Assembly (NCBI RefSeq): GCF_002261475.1
Contig: NZ_NEVN01000002.1
Span: 372,001 to 436,000 of the forward strand
DNA from: Bordetella genomosp. 5
Lineage (GTDB): Bacteria > Pseudomonadota > Gammaproteobacteria > Burkholderiales > Burkholderiaceae_B
Direction: 5' to 3'
DNA length: 64,000 nt
Every line of letters starts with the position of its first letter. Position 1 is the stretch's first letter. Both the position numbers and the translations under genes were made by a program. Below, piece by piece: positions 11,237-18,479 of this stretch. The notes under the pieces are model-generated. The model worked only from the letters and a program-made list of their open reading frames with translations, was not told the origin of the DNA and made no database searches.

Positions 11237-12931
11237 ATGAGCGGGCGCGGTACGGCGCAGGGGCACGAAAGCCTGCGCCAGGCGATGAGTTGGCTGCACA
11301 CCTGGGCCGGGCTGCTGCTCGGCTGGGTGCTGTACGCCGTGCTCTGGACCGGCACGCTCGCCTACTACCGGGCCGAAATCACGGCCTGGATGCAGCCCGA
11401 GCTGCCGGTGGTCGCCGCCTTGCCCGAGGCCGGGCAGGCCGCGGCGGTGGCGCAGGCGTACATGACCCGGCACCACGCGGATTCGCCGCGCTGGACGCTG
11501 GTGCTGCCCACGCCGCGCGAGCCGCGGATCACGCTTGCCTACGAGGAGGCCGCGCCGGTAGCGGGTCAGCCGGGCTTTGGCACCGCGCTGCTGCATCCGG
11601 TCACGGGCGCGCTGCTCACGCCGCGTTCGACGCGCGGGGGCGACTTCTTCTATCGCTTTCATTACGAACTTCAGCTGGCCTATCCATGGGGCCGCTGGAT
11701 CGCCGGCGTTGCCGCGATGTTCATGCTGGTCGCGGTCGTGAGCGGCGTCATCGTGCATCGCAAGCTGTTCCAGGATTTCTTTGTGTTTAGGCCGAGCCGC
11801 GTCAGGCCGGGCCGCGTTAGGCCGGGCCGCGGCGGTTCTGACGGCTCCCGTCAGCTCGTTGCGAGTCTGCGCGGCGCGACTTCGAGCGGAAGCGGGACTA
11901 AGGTGGGCGATGCAGGGAGGCGTGAGGCCACCCGACGCGGCGGCGGCGCGCGCGCGTGGATGGACGGTCACAACGTGCTGGCGGTACTCGGCCTGCCGTT
12001 CCACCTCATGATCTCGTTCACGGGATTGATCCTGCTGATGAGCATGCTGATGCCGGCCGGCATCCTCGCGGCCTATGACGACACGCGCCATTTCACCGCG
12101 CAACTCGTGCCGGGACATCGGGCGCCGCCGGCGTCGGGCGTGGCCTCGCCGCTGATGCCGCTGCAATCGATGGTGGAGCGAGCCGAGGCGCAGTGGGACG
12201 GTCGGGCAGGGCGCGTGACGGTGCTGCACGCCGGCGACGCGGCCGCCACGGTGGTCGTGCAGCGCCTCGCCGCCGAGCGCGTGTCGCACAGCCTCGTGCC
12301 GCCCGCGCTCGCCTACGAGGGCGCCACCGGCAGGCCGATCGGAGACCCCAAAGATCGCAGCCCGGCGCTCGTCGCGGTCGGCGGTCTCATCGGCCTGCAT
12401 CTCGGCTGGTTCGCCGAGCCCATGTTGCGCGCGCTGTACTTCCTGATCGGCATGGCCAGCACGGCCATGGTCGCGACGGGCCTGATCCTGTGGCTGGCCA
12501 AGCGCCGCCAGAAAGGCGCGCGGGCAAGCCCGACAAGCTTGCCCGATGCCAGCCCGTCGCTACGCCTCGTCAACGCCCTGAACATCGCCACGATCGCGGG
12601 CCTGCCCCTCGCCACCGCGGCCTATTTCTGGGCCAATCGTCTGTTGCCGGCCGACCTGCCGACGCGTGCGGCCTGGGAGGTGCGGGCGTTCTTCATCGCG
12701 TGGCTGGCGGCCTGTGCCTGGACCCTGATTGCGCGCCGCAATCGCTGGCGTGACCTGCTCGGTGCGTCCGCGCTGCTGCTCATGGGCCTGCCGCTGCTCA
12801 ACGCGTTCACGGCCTCGCACCTAATCGCCACGATGGCGCAGGGCGATGGCGTGCGTGCCGGCTTCGAGATGATCTGCATCGGCGGCGGGGCGGTGCTGGG
12901 CTGGATCGGGTATCGCAGCGGGCAAACCTGA
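11237..12931 (+). CDS. PepSY-associated TM protein (siderophore/iron reductase-like) with internal repeat insertion
   Basis: The 564-residue inner-membrane protein starts ten bases after the receptor gene and belongs to the PepSY-TM family, members of which are found beside TonB receptors and are thought to help release iron from siderophores. Membrane spans are seen near residues 25-45, 155-175, 250-275, 395-415 and in a C-terminal group of four. The family block normally running from the LFQDFFVFRP segment to the RAWMDGHNVLAVLGLPFHLM segment is interrupted by about 45 residues of basic, Gly/Ser-rich sequence that includes the repeat RVRPG. The insertion keeps the frame. It may be tolerated as a cytoplasmic loop. 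Confidence 0.85.
   Translation: MSGRGTAQGHESLRQAMSWLHTWAGLLLGWVLYAVLWTGTLAYYRAEITAWMQPELPVVAALPEAGQAAAVAQAYMTRHHADSPRWTLVLPTPREPRITLAYEEAAPVAGQPGFGTALLHPVTGALLTPRSTRGGDFFYRFHYELQLAYPWGRWIAGVAAMFMLVAVVSGVIVHRKLFQDFFVFRPSRVRPGRVRPGRGGSDGSRQLVASLRGATSSGSGTKVGDAGRREATRRGGGARAWMDGHNVLAVLGLPFHLMISFTGLILLMSMLMPAGILAAYDDTRHFTAQLVPGHRAPPASGVASPLMPLQSMVERAEAQWDGRAGRVTVLHAGDAAATVVVQRLAAERVSHSLVPPALAYEGATGRPIGDPKDRSPALVAVGGLIGLHLGWFAEPMLRALYFLIGMASTAMVATGLILWLAKRRQKGARASPTSLPDASPSLRLVNALNIATIAGLPLATAAYFWANRLLPADLPTRAAWEVRAFFIAWLAACAWTLIARRNRWRDLLGASALLLMGLPLLNAFTASHLIATMAQGDGVRAGFEMICIGGGAVLGWIGYRSGQT
11789..11833. repeat. 15-bp in-frame tandem repeat inside the PepSY gene
   Basis: Three consecutive 15-bp units of the form AGGCCGGGCCGCGTT (with 1-2 changes) encode repeated RPSRV/RPGRV/RPGRG. 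The same unit occurs in the opposite orientation in the intergenic repeat near 25557-25586, so this is a dispersed repeat that has landed in a coding region. Confidence 0.8.
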
Positions 12932-13077
12932 CGCAGCGTTCTCCGGCGTGCGGGTCCTGCCCGCGCATGTGGGCCACGCCCGCGGCGCGGCATCGGGCGC
13001 CGGTGTGGAACCGAAGCGCGGCGGGCGTTACTCATCCGGCAATATGCCCATCCGATGAATCGCCTTAGGAGCCGAAT

Positions 13078-13602
13078 GTGACCGCGCAGCTCATCCATGA
13101 CAGACTTCCCGGCCTGGTTGCCCTGGTGTCGGATAAAGACGTGGCGAAGGCCACCACGGAAATTCATCAGGCGCGCGTGGCGAATCTCGAAAACAAGATG
13201 GCCGACCTGATCGGCAAGATTCAAGGCAATAAGGCGCTCGCCAGCCTGCTGCAAGGCGTGCTGACGCAGATAAACGCCCTCGTTGCACTTCTCCCGGCCG
13301 AAAGCAACCATCCGGATGACCGCGTGCCCGATACGCGTGAAATCCGCCAGGCCGCTTATGACGCCGCCTATGCGGCCCTGCCCGCGGAGTTGCTTTTGCC
13401 CATGTCGGCGAATGACCTGCCCGCGCCTACGCGCGAAGAGTTGGCGGAATCAACCCGCATGGTCGAGTACAAGCTCTTGACGGCGGCCAGAGAGCTGGCC
13501 TCCGACATGGTCGACCTGAAGTTCACCATGGGCAAGCACGAAGAGGCCAGCGCACTGCGGGCCAAGTTCTACGAAGCGTTGGGAACCGAGCTGTACTACT
13601 AG
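13078..13602 (+). CDS. Helical hypothetical protein (174 aa)
   Basis: The product begins MTAQLIHDRLPGLVALVSDK (GTG start, with AGGAG six bases upstream). It is predicted to be almost entirely alpha-helical, with a hydrophobic amphipathic stretch at about residues 40-72 (MADLIGKIQG, then ASLLQGVLTQINALVALLP). There is no signal peptide. I do not recognise the family. The composition resembles small secreted or chaperone-bound helical proteins, but no secretion genes are adjacent. It is monocistronic, followed by the tRNA-Ser terminator in the opposite direction. Confidence 0.65.
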   Translation: MTAQLIHDRLPGLVALVSDKDVAKATTEIHQARVANLENKMADLIGKIQGNKALASLLQGVLTQINALVALLPAESNHPDDRVPDTREIRQAAYDAAYAALPAELLLPMSANDLPAPTREELAESTRMVEYKLLTAARELASDMVDLKFTMGKHEEASALRAKFYEALGTELYY

Positions 13603-13741
13603 GGAGGGATTGCGCCTCGCCGTGGGACGAGACGTCGTGGCAGTGCCCGGCATTGCCGTGCCGGCACGCGGGCGAAATTGCGCGGCGCGGTGTTTTGCGC
13701 AGCGGGCTCGACGGTGACGAGTGACCGGGCCGGTAGTCGGA

Positions 13742-13771
13742 AAACAAAAAGGCCCCGAAAGATCGGGGCCT
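13742..13771 (-). terminator. Rho-independent terminator of tRNA-Ser(CGA)
   Basis: Read on the minus strand, the stem AGGCCCCGAT / ATCGGGGCCT (loop CTTTC region) is followed by TTTTTGTTTT. It lies about 30 bases beyond the tRNA 3' end. Confidence 0.88.
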
Positions 13772-13798
13772 GTAGCGCAGCACTGAGTGCTTGAATCC

Positions 13799-13888
13799 TG
13801 GCGGAGAGGGTGGGATTCGAACCCACGATACGCCTAAACGTATACCGGATTTCGAGTCCGGCGCATTCGACCACTCTGCCACCTCTCC
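13799..13888 (-). tRNA. tRNA-Ser (anticodon CGA)
   Basis: The 90-nt sequence folds into a class II tRNA: the acceptor stem GGAGAGG pairs with CCTCTCC, a G discriminator and an encoded CCA follow, and the T-arm is GTGGG TTCGAAT CCCAC. The anticodon loop CTCGAAA gives anticodon CGA, reading UCG serine codons. The long variable arm (TATACG...CGTAT region) is typical of tRNA-Ser. Confidence 0.95.
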
Positions 13889-14229
13889 GTGACGGGTACT
13901 GCTGCAAGGAAGCTCCGTGATGCGTCTTGTGGTCTTAAGCTCGCATCAGGGCGGATAACGATGCATCCGCAAGGCCTTGCCTTTTACTTCTGGTTTTCAC
14001 TTCGCTGGGTTCAGGAGCATTTCTGTTCTTGAGCAGCGAAGCCCGCCATTCTACACAAAAAAATCCGCTTGTGTGAACGTTGCTCAAATTTTTTTGAATT
14101 CTTGCATCGCGCGGCGGTGCGGCATGCGCCGCGACGCGCCGAATTTTGCCAGAATGCGGCCAAGAGTGCTGGCGCGGGCCGGCACCTTCTCGAGCGGGCC
14201 GGCCTCCCGGGCATGCCCCGTCATGGATC
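13889..14229. other. Intergenic region between tRNA-Ser and the antiporter gene
   Basis: It must contain the minus-strand tRNA-Ser promoter and the plus-strand promoter of the antiporter gene. An AT-rich island at about 14054-14100 contains an ACACAA/TTGTGT dyad and the run AAATTTTTTTGAATTC. No gene is seen. Confidence 0.5.
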
Positions 14230-15519
14230 ATGGACCTCATCACGCTGCTGTTGTTGGCCGCCGTCATCTGCGTACCCCTGGCGCACCGCCTCGGCCTGGG
14301 CGCCATTCCGGGCTATCTGCTGGCCGGCATGGCGATCGGGCCGTCCGGCCTGAGCATGGTCACCGACGTGCCGCAGATCCTCAACGTCTCCGAATGGGGC
14401 GTGGTGATGATGCTGTTCGTGATCGGACTCGAGCTCGCGCCCAGGCGCCTGTGGGGCATGCGGCGCGAGGTCTTCGGCGCCGGGACACTGCAGGTGCTGG
14501 CGTGCGGCCTGGTGCTGGGGCTGGTGTTCGGGGCCGGGCTGCGGCACCTGGCCGGGATGTCCTGGGTCGCGGCGGTGCTGTGCGGTCTGTCGCTCTCGCT
14601 TTCTTCCACGGCAGTGGCGTTGCGGCTGCTCGAAGAGCGCGGTTTGTTGAAGACGCCGGTGGGCTACTCGGCGCTCGGTGTCTTGCTGTTCCAGGACATG
14701 GCGGCGATTCCCATGCTGGTCGCGGCAGGGCTCTTGGGCTCGGGCGGGGCGAGTGCGCCGTCGTTCGGGGTGGCCCTCGCCGGGGTCGCCGTGGTGCTCG
14801 TCATGCGGCGCGTACGGCTGCTGAGCCTGGTGGTGCGCACGAAGGTCCGTGAGCTGTTCACGGCGGCCACCTTGCTGATCGTGCTGGGCTCGGCGCAGTT
14901 GTTCGACTACGCCGGTCTGTCGGCGGGCCTGGGTGGCTTTCTGGTAGGCGTGCTGCTGGCCGAGTCGTCGTATCGCGAGGAGCTCGAGCGCACCATCGAA
15001 CCGTTCAAGGGTCTGTTGCTGGGGCTATTCTTCCTCGCGGTGGGCATGTCCGTGAACGTGCGCGAGGCCTGGACATTCTGGCCGTATGTGCTCGCGGGCG
15101 TGGCGGCGCTGTTGCTCATCAAGCTCGCCCTCATCTACGTGCTGGCGCGCATCGTGGGCCTGCCGCACTACCATCGGCTGCTCTACGCACTGGTGCTGGC
15201 GCAGGGCGGCGAGTTCAGCTTCGTGATCTTCAACGAGGCCTGGGACAACAACCTCATGACGCTGGCGCAGCGCGACCTGCTGGCCGTGGTGGTGGCGATA
15301 TCGATGGGCCTGGTGCCGTGCCTGATCCGTTTGCTCGAGCGGCTCCCCGCGCGGTATGGCGGGATCGCGGGCATGGACGTGACGCCTGTGGGCTTCGAGG
15401 GGCCCGCCGCCCAGACCGAGGGCGCGAGCGGCGAGGCCCGGATCCGGGCCGCGGACGCCGCGGCGATCGCTGCGGGCGCAACGGTCGACGGCGACGGCCC
15501 CGACGCACGCCGCCCCTGA
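14230..15519 (+). CDS. Monovalent cation:proton antiporter-2 (KefB-like membrane domain, no RCK)
   Basis: The 429-residue inner-membrane protein belongs to the CPA2 family. It begins MDLITLLLLAAVICVPLAHR and has about 11-12 membrane spans, with family motifs GAIPGYLLAGMAIGPSG, LLFQDMAAIPML and QGGEFSFVIFNEA. Classical KefB/KefC proteins carry a further C-terminal RCK/TrkA-N nucleotide-binding domain of about 150-200 residues; here the sequence ends in a short hydrophilic Ala/Gly-rich tail, so ligand gating by that domain is absent. The frame is open upstream to 14146, but the ATG at 14230 begins the first membrane helix. Confidence 0.88.
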   Translation: MDLITLLLLAAVICVPLAHRLGLGAIPGYLLAGMAIGPSGLSMVTDVPQILNVSEWGVVMMLFVIGLELAPRRLWGMRREVFGAGTLQVLACGLVLGLVFGAGLRHLAGMSWVAAVLCGLSLSLSSTAVALRLLEERGLLKTPVGYSALGVLLFQDMAAIPMLVAAGLLGSGGASAPSFGVALAGVAVVLVMRRVRLLSLVVRTKVRELFTAATLLIVLGSAQLFDYAGLSAGLGGFLVGVLLAESSYREELERTIEPFKGLLLGLFFLAVGMSVNVREAWTFWPYVLAGVAALLLIKLALIYVLARIVGLPHYHRLLYALVLAQGGEFSFVIFNEAWDNNLMTLAQRDLLAVVVAISMGLVPCLIRLLERLPARYGGIAGMDVTPVGFEGPAAQTEGASGEARIRAADAAAIAAGATVDGDGPDARRP

Positions 15520-15635
15520 CAGCGCCATGAACGCCTTGTCGATAGCGCGGCGGTGGTCGGCTGTGCCATGATAGATCGATGCGGCGCGGCTACACTCATG
15601 GCCGTCGTCCCACCCGATCCATCAGGAGAAAGCAC

Positions 15636-16418
15636 ATGCTCAAAGGTAAAGTCGCTGTCGTCACCGGTTCCACCAGCGGGATCGGCCTGGGTATCGCCAC
15701 CGCATTCGCGCAGCAAGGCGCCGATGTGGTGCTCAACGGGTTCGGCGATGCCGGCGAGATCGAGGCGCTGCGCGCCCGTCTGGCCGAGGAGCATGGCGTC
15801 AAGGTGCTGTACGACGGCGCCGACCTGTCCAAGGGCGAGGCCGTGCGCCAGATGGTGGCCAACACCGTGCAGACCTTCGGTCGCATCGACATCCTCGTCA
15901 ACAACGCCGGCATCCAGCACACCGCGCTGATCGAAGACTTCCCCATCGACAAGTGGGATGCCGTCATCGCGCTCAATCTCTCGGCCGTGTTCCACGGCTC
16001 GGCCGCCGCGCTGCCCCACATGAAAAAGCAGGGCTGGGGCCGCATTATCAATATCGCGTCGGCGCACGGCCTCGTGGGCTCGGCGCAAAAATCCGCCTAT
16101 GTGGCGGCCAAGCACGGGGTGGTGGGCCTGACCAAGGTCACCGCGCTCGAGACGGCCGGCCAGGGCATCACCGCCAACGCGATCTGCCCGGGCTGGGTCC
16201 GCACGCCGCTCGTCGAAAAGCAGATCACGGCACTGGCCGAACGCGGCCACACCGACCAGGAAGCGGCCGCGCGCGAGCTGCTCGGCGAGAAGCAGCCCTC
16301 GCTGCAGTTCGTCACGCCCGAACAACTCGGCGGCACCGCCGTCTATCTTGCTTCCGAAGCAGCCGCGCAGGTTACCGGCACCACCATTTCCGTCGATGGC
16401 GGCTGGACCGCCCGCTGA
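15636..16418 (+). CDS. bdhA: 3-hydroxybutyrate dehydrogenase
   Basis: This 260-residue short-chain dehydrogenase interconverts 3-hydroxybutyrate and acetoacetate with NAD, part of polyhydroxybutyrate turnover. The N-terminal dinucleotide motif TGSTSGIGLG, the NNAGIQH block, the catalytic YVAAKHG and the FVTPEQLGGTAVYLASEAAAQVTGTT tail are those of the BdhA group. The ATG is preceded by AGGAGAAAGC. Length is standard. The YaaA gene follows within 20 bases. Confidence 0.94.
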   Translation: MLKGKVAVVTGSTSGIGLGIATAFAQQGADVVLNGFGDAGEIEALRARLAEEHGVKVLYDGADLSKGEAVRQMVANTVQTFGRIDILVNNAGIQHTALIEDFPIDKWDAVIALNLSAVFHGSAAALPHMKKQGWGRIINIASAHGLVGSAQKSAYVAAKHGVVGLTKVTALETAGQGITANAICPGWVRTPLVEKQITALAERGHTDQEAAARELLGEKQPSLQFVTPEQLGGTAVYLASEAAAQVTGTTISVDGGWTAR

Positions 16419-16437
16419 ACCACCAGGACTCTCTTAC

Positions 16438-17211
16438 ATGCTGTTCTTGCTCTCTCCGGCCAAAAAGCTCGACTACGACACGCCGGTCAAGACCGAGTTG
16501 CACACGCAACCGTTGTTCGTCGATCAGGCGGCCGCCCTGATCAGGGTGCTCAAGACCAAGTCCGCCGAGGATATCGGCGAGCTCATGAGCCTGTCGCCGG
16601 CGCTGTCCGAGCTCAACGTGGCGCGCTACGGCGCATGGAAGAAGACCTTCACGCTCGATAACGCGCGCCAGGCCGTGCTGGCCTTCAATGGCGACGTGTA
16701 CGAGGGTCTCGAGGCTCCCAGTCTGTCCGAGCGCCAGCTCGAATGGGCGCAGGATCACGTCGTGATCCTGTCGGGCCTCTACGGCGCGTTGCGGCCGCTC
16801 GACCTGATGCAGCCGTATCGCCTCGAGATGGGCACGCGGCTGGAGAGCCCCAAGGGCAAGAACCTGTACGAGTACTGGGGCTCGAGCGTGGCCGACTATC
16901 TCAATACGCGCCAGGAAAGCCAGAAGGCGCCCGTGGTCATCAACCTCGCCTCCGAAGAGTATTTCAAGGTGGTCGACAAGAAGGTGCTCAAGGCGCGCGT
17001 GGTGCAGTGCGTGTTCCAGGACTGGAAGGGCGGCGACTGGAAGGTCATCAGCTTCCATGCCAAGCGCGCGCGCGGCCTGATGGCGCGCTACGCCATCACG
17101 CACAAGATCGCCAAGCCCGAAGGCCTGCAGGCGTTCGACAGCGAAGGCTATGCCTTCGCCGCCGACGTCTCCAGCGCCGACAAGCTGGTGTTCCGCCGCA
17201 AGCAGGCCTGA
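16438..17211 (+). CDS. yaaA: Peroxide stress protein YaaA
   Basis: The 257-residue product begins MLFLLSPAKKLDYDTPV, the invariant start of the YaaA/DUF328 (UPF0246) family, and keeps the family block LSGLYGALRPLDLMQPYRLEMGT. In E. coli YaaA lowers free iron during peroxide stress and binds DNA. The gene lies 19 bases after bdhA and 7 bases before an MFS transporter gene, so the three are probably cotranscribed. Confidence 0.95.
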   Translation: MLFLLSPAKKLDYDTPVKTELHTQPLFVDQAAALIRVLKTKSAEDIGELMSLSPALSELNVARYGAWKKTFTLDNARQAVLAFNGDVYEGLEAPSLSERQLEWAQDHVVILSGLYGALRPLDLMQPYRLEMGTRLESPKGKNLYEYWGSSVADYLNTRQESQKAPVVINLASEEYFKVVDKKVLKARVVQCVFQDWKGGDWKVISFHAKRARGLMARYAITHKIAKPEGLQAFDSEGYAFAADVSSADKLVFRRKQA

Positions 17212-17218
17212 GCCGGTC

Positions 17219-18436
17219 ATGCCGGCCGGCCTGCGCGTCTTTCTGTTTTTCTCGCTCGGCTATCTGATCTCGTATGTGTTCCGCGGCCTGAACATCGGCT
17301 TCGGACCCTACCTGACCCAGGAGCTGAGCCTGTCGGCGGCCGACCTCGGCACGCTCACGAGCCTGTACTTCCTCGGGTTTGCGCTGCTGCAGATTCCGGC
17401 GGGCCTGATGCTCGACACCTGGGGCCCGCGCCGCGTCAACGCGGCGATGCTCGTGGTGGCCGCCATCGGCACGCTGATCTATGGCATGGCGACCACCCTG
17501 GGCGGCCTGATGGTCGGACGCCTCCTGATCGGCGCCGGCGTCTGCGTGTGCCTGGGCGCCACCTTCCAGGCCCTGGCCCATACGTTCCCGCTGTCGCGCC
17601 TGCCGAGCATCAATGGCCTGGTGATGGCCGTGGGCGGCATGGGCGGCGTGCTGGTCGGCTCACCGTTGTCCGAGCTGCTGCAGCACACCACCTGGCGCAC
17701 CGTCAGCATCGGCATGGCCGCGGCCACGCTGATCGTCGCCGCGCTGATCTGGTTCGGTTCGCCGCGCGAAACCGGACCCGCGCGCGCGCCCGTCACGCTG
17801 GGCCAGCAATGGCGCGGCACCTGGACGCTGCTCACGTCCGCGCATTACTGGCGGCTCGTCTCGCTGCCCGTGATGACCGGGGGCGTGTTCTACGGTGTGC
17901 AGTCGCTGTGGGTGCGGCCCTACCTGATCGAGGTCAACGGGCTGGACGCGGTGCCCGCCGCCTGGCTGGTGTCGTTGCTGGGTCTGGCGATGATGGCCGG
18001 CAATATCGGGCTGGGCGTGGCCGCGCGCCGTGTCGAACGCATGGGGCTCGGCCTGTACGGCTTCGGCGGCCTGTGCATGGTGCTGTTCCTCGTGATCCAG
18101 CTGCTCATCGTGCTGCGTGTGCCGCTGCCGCTGGCGGCCCTGTGGGCCGGCTATGGCATCTTCGGCTCGGCCAACATTCTGGTCTACGCGCTGCTGGCGG
18201 GCGAGTTCCCGCGCGAGCTGCTGGGCCGCGTGGCCTCGACCACCAACCTGCTGATGTTCCTGATGATCTTCCTGTGCCAGGTCGGCGTGGGCTGGGTCGT
18301 CGATCTCTGGCCGCGTGTCGCCGGTGGCTTCAACGCCGACGGGCATCTGGCCGCATGGGCGGTGTTGTTGGTGGCGCAGGTGGCGGCAGCGGTCTGGTAC
18401 TTCTGGCCGCGGCGTCAGGCGGTGGCGTCGGCCTGA
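17219..18436 (+). CDS. MFS transporter
   Basis: The 405-residue protein has twelve predicted membrane helices and begins MPAGLRVFLFFSLGYLISYVF. The MFS motif A-like loop GLMLDTWGPRRVNAAML lies between helices 2 and 3. The fold and length fit the major facilitator superfamily, but the substrate is not readable. The start codon lies just after the yaaA stop, suggesting a shared transcript. Confidence 0.88.
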   Translation: MPAGLRVFLFFSLGYLISYVFRGLNIGFGPYLTQELSLSAADLGTLTSLYFLGFALLQIPAGLMLDTWGPRRVNAAMLVVAAIGTLIYGMATTLGGLMVGRLLIGAGVCVCLGATFQALAHTFPLSRLPSINGLVMAVGGMGGVLVGSPLSELLQHTTWRTVSIGMAAATLIVAALIWFGSPRETGPARAPVTLGQQWRGTWTLLTSAHYWRLVSLPVMTGGVFYGVQSLWVRPYLIEVNGLDAVPAAWLVSLLGLAMMAGNIGLGVAARRVERMGLGLYGFGGLCMVLFLVIQLLIVLRVPLPLAALWAGYGIFGSANILVYALLAGEFPRELLGRVASTTNLLMFLMIFLCQVGVGWVVDLWPRVAGGFNADGHLAAWAVLLVAQVAAAVWYFWPRRQAVASA

Positions 18437-18448
18437 GCCGGCGCTTAG

Positions 18449-18472
18449 CCCGCGGGAGTCCCTGCCCGCGGG
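18449..18472. terminator. GC-rich hairpin between convergent genes
   Basis: Two copies of the self-complementary octamer CCCGCGGG are separated by eight bases and can form a hairpin in the 43-base gap between the MFS gene (plus) and the FUSC gene (minus). There is no clear T-tract, so this is a weak terminator call. Confidence 0.45.
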
Positions 18473-18479
18473 CGCCCCT

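Noticed and set aside
8629-11355. A 908-codon minus-strand open frame opposite the TonB receptor gene
   Set aside because: Antisense shadow; its translation is His/Arg/Ala-rich with no domain, and the plus strand has an unmistakable receptor.
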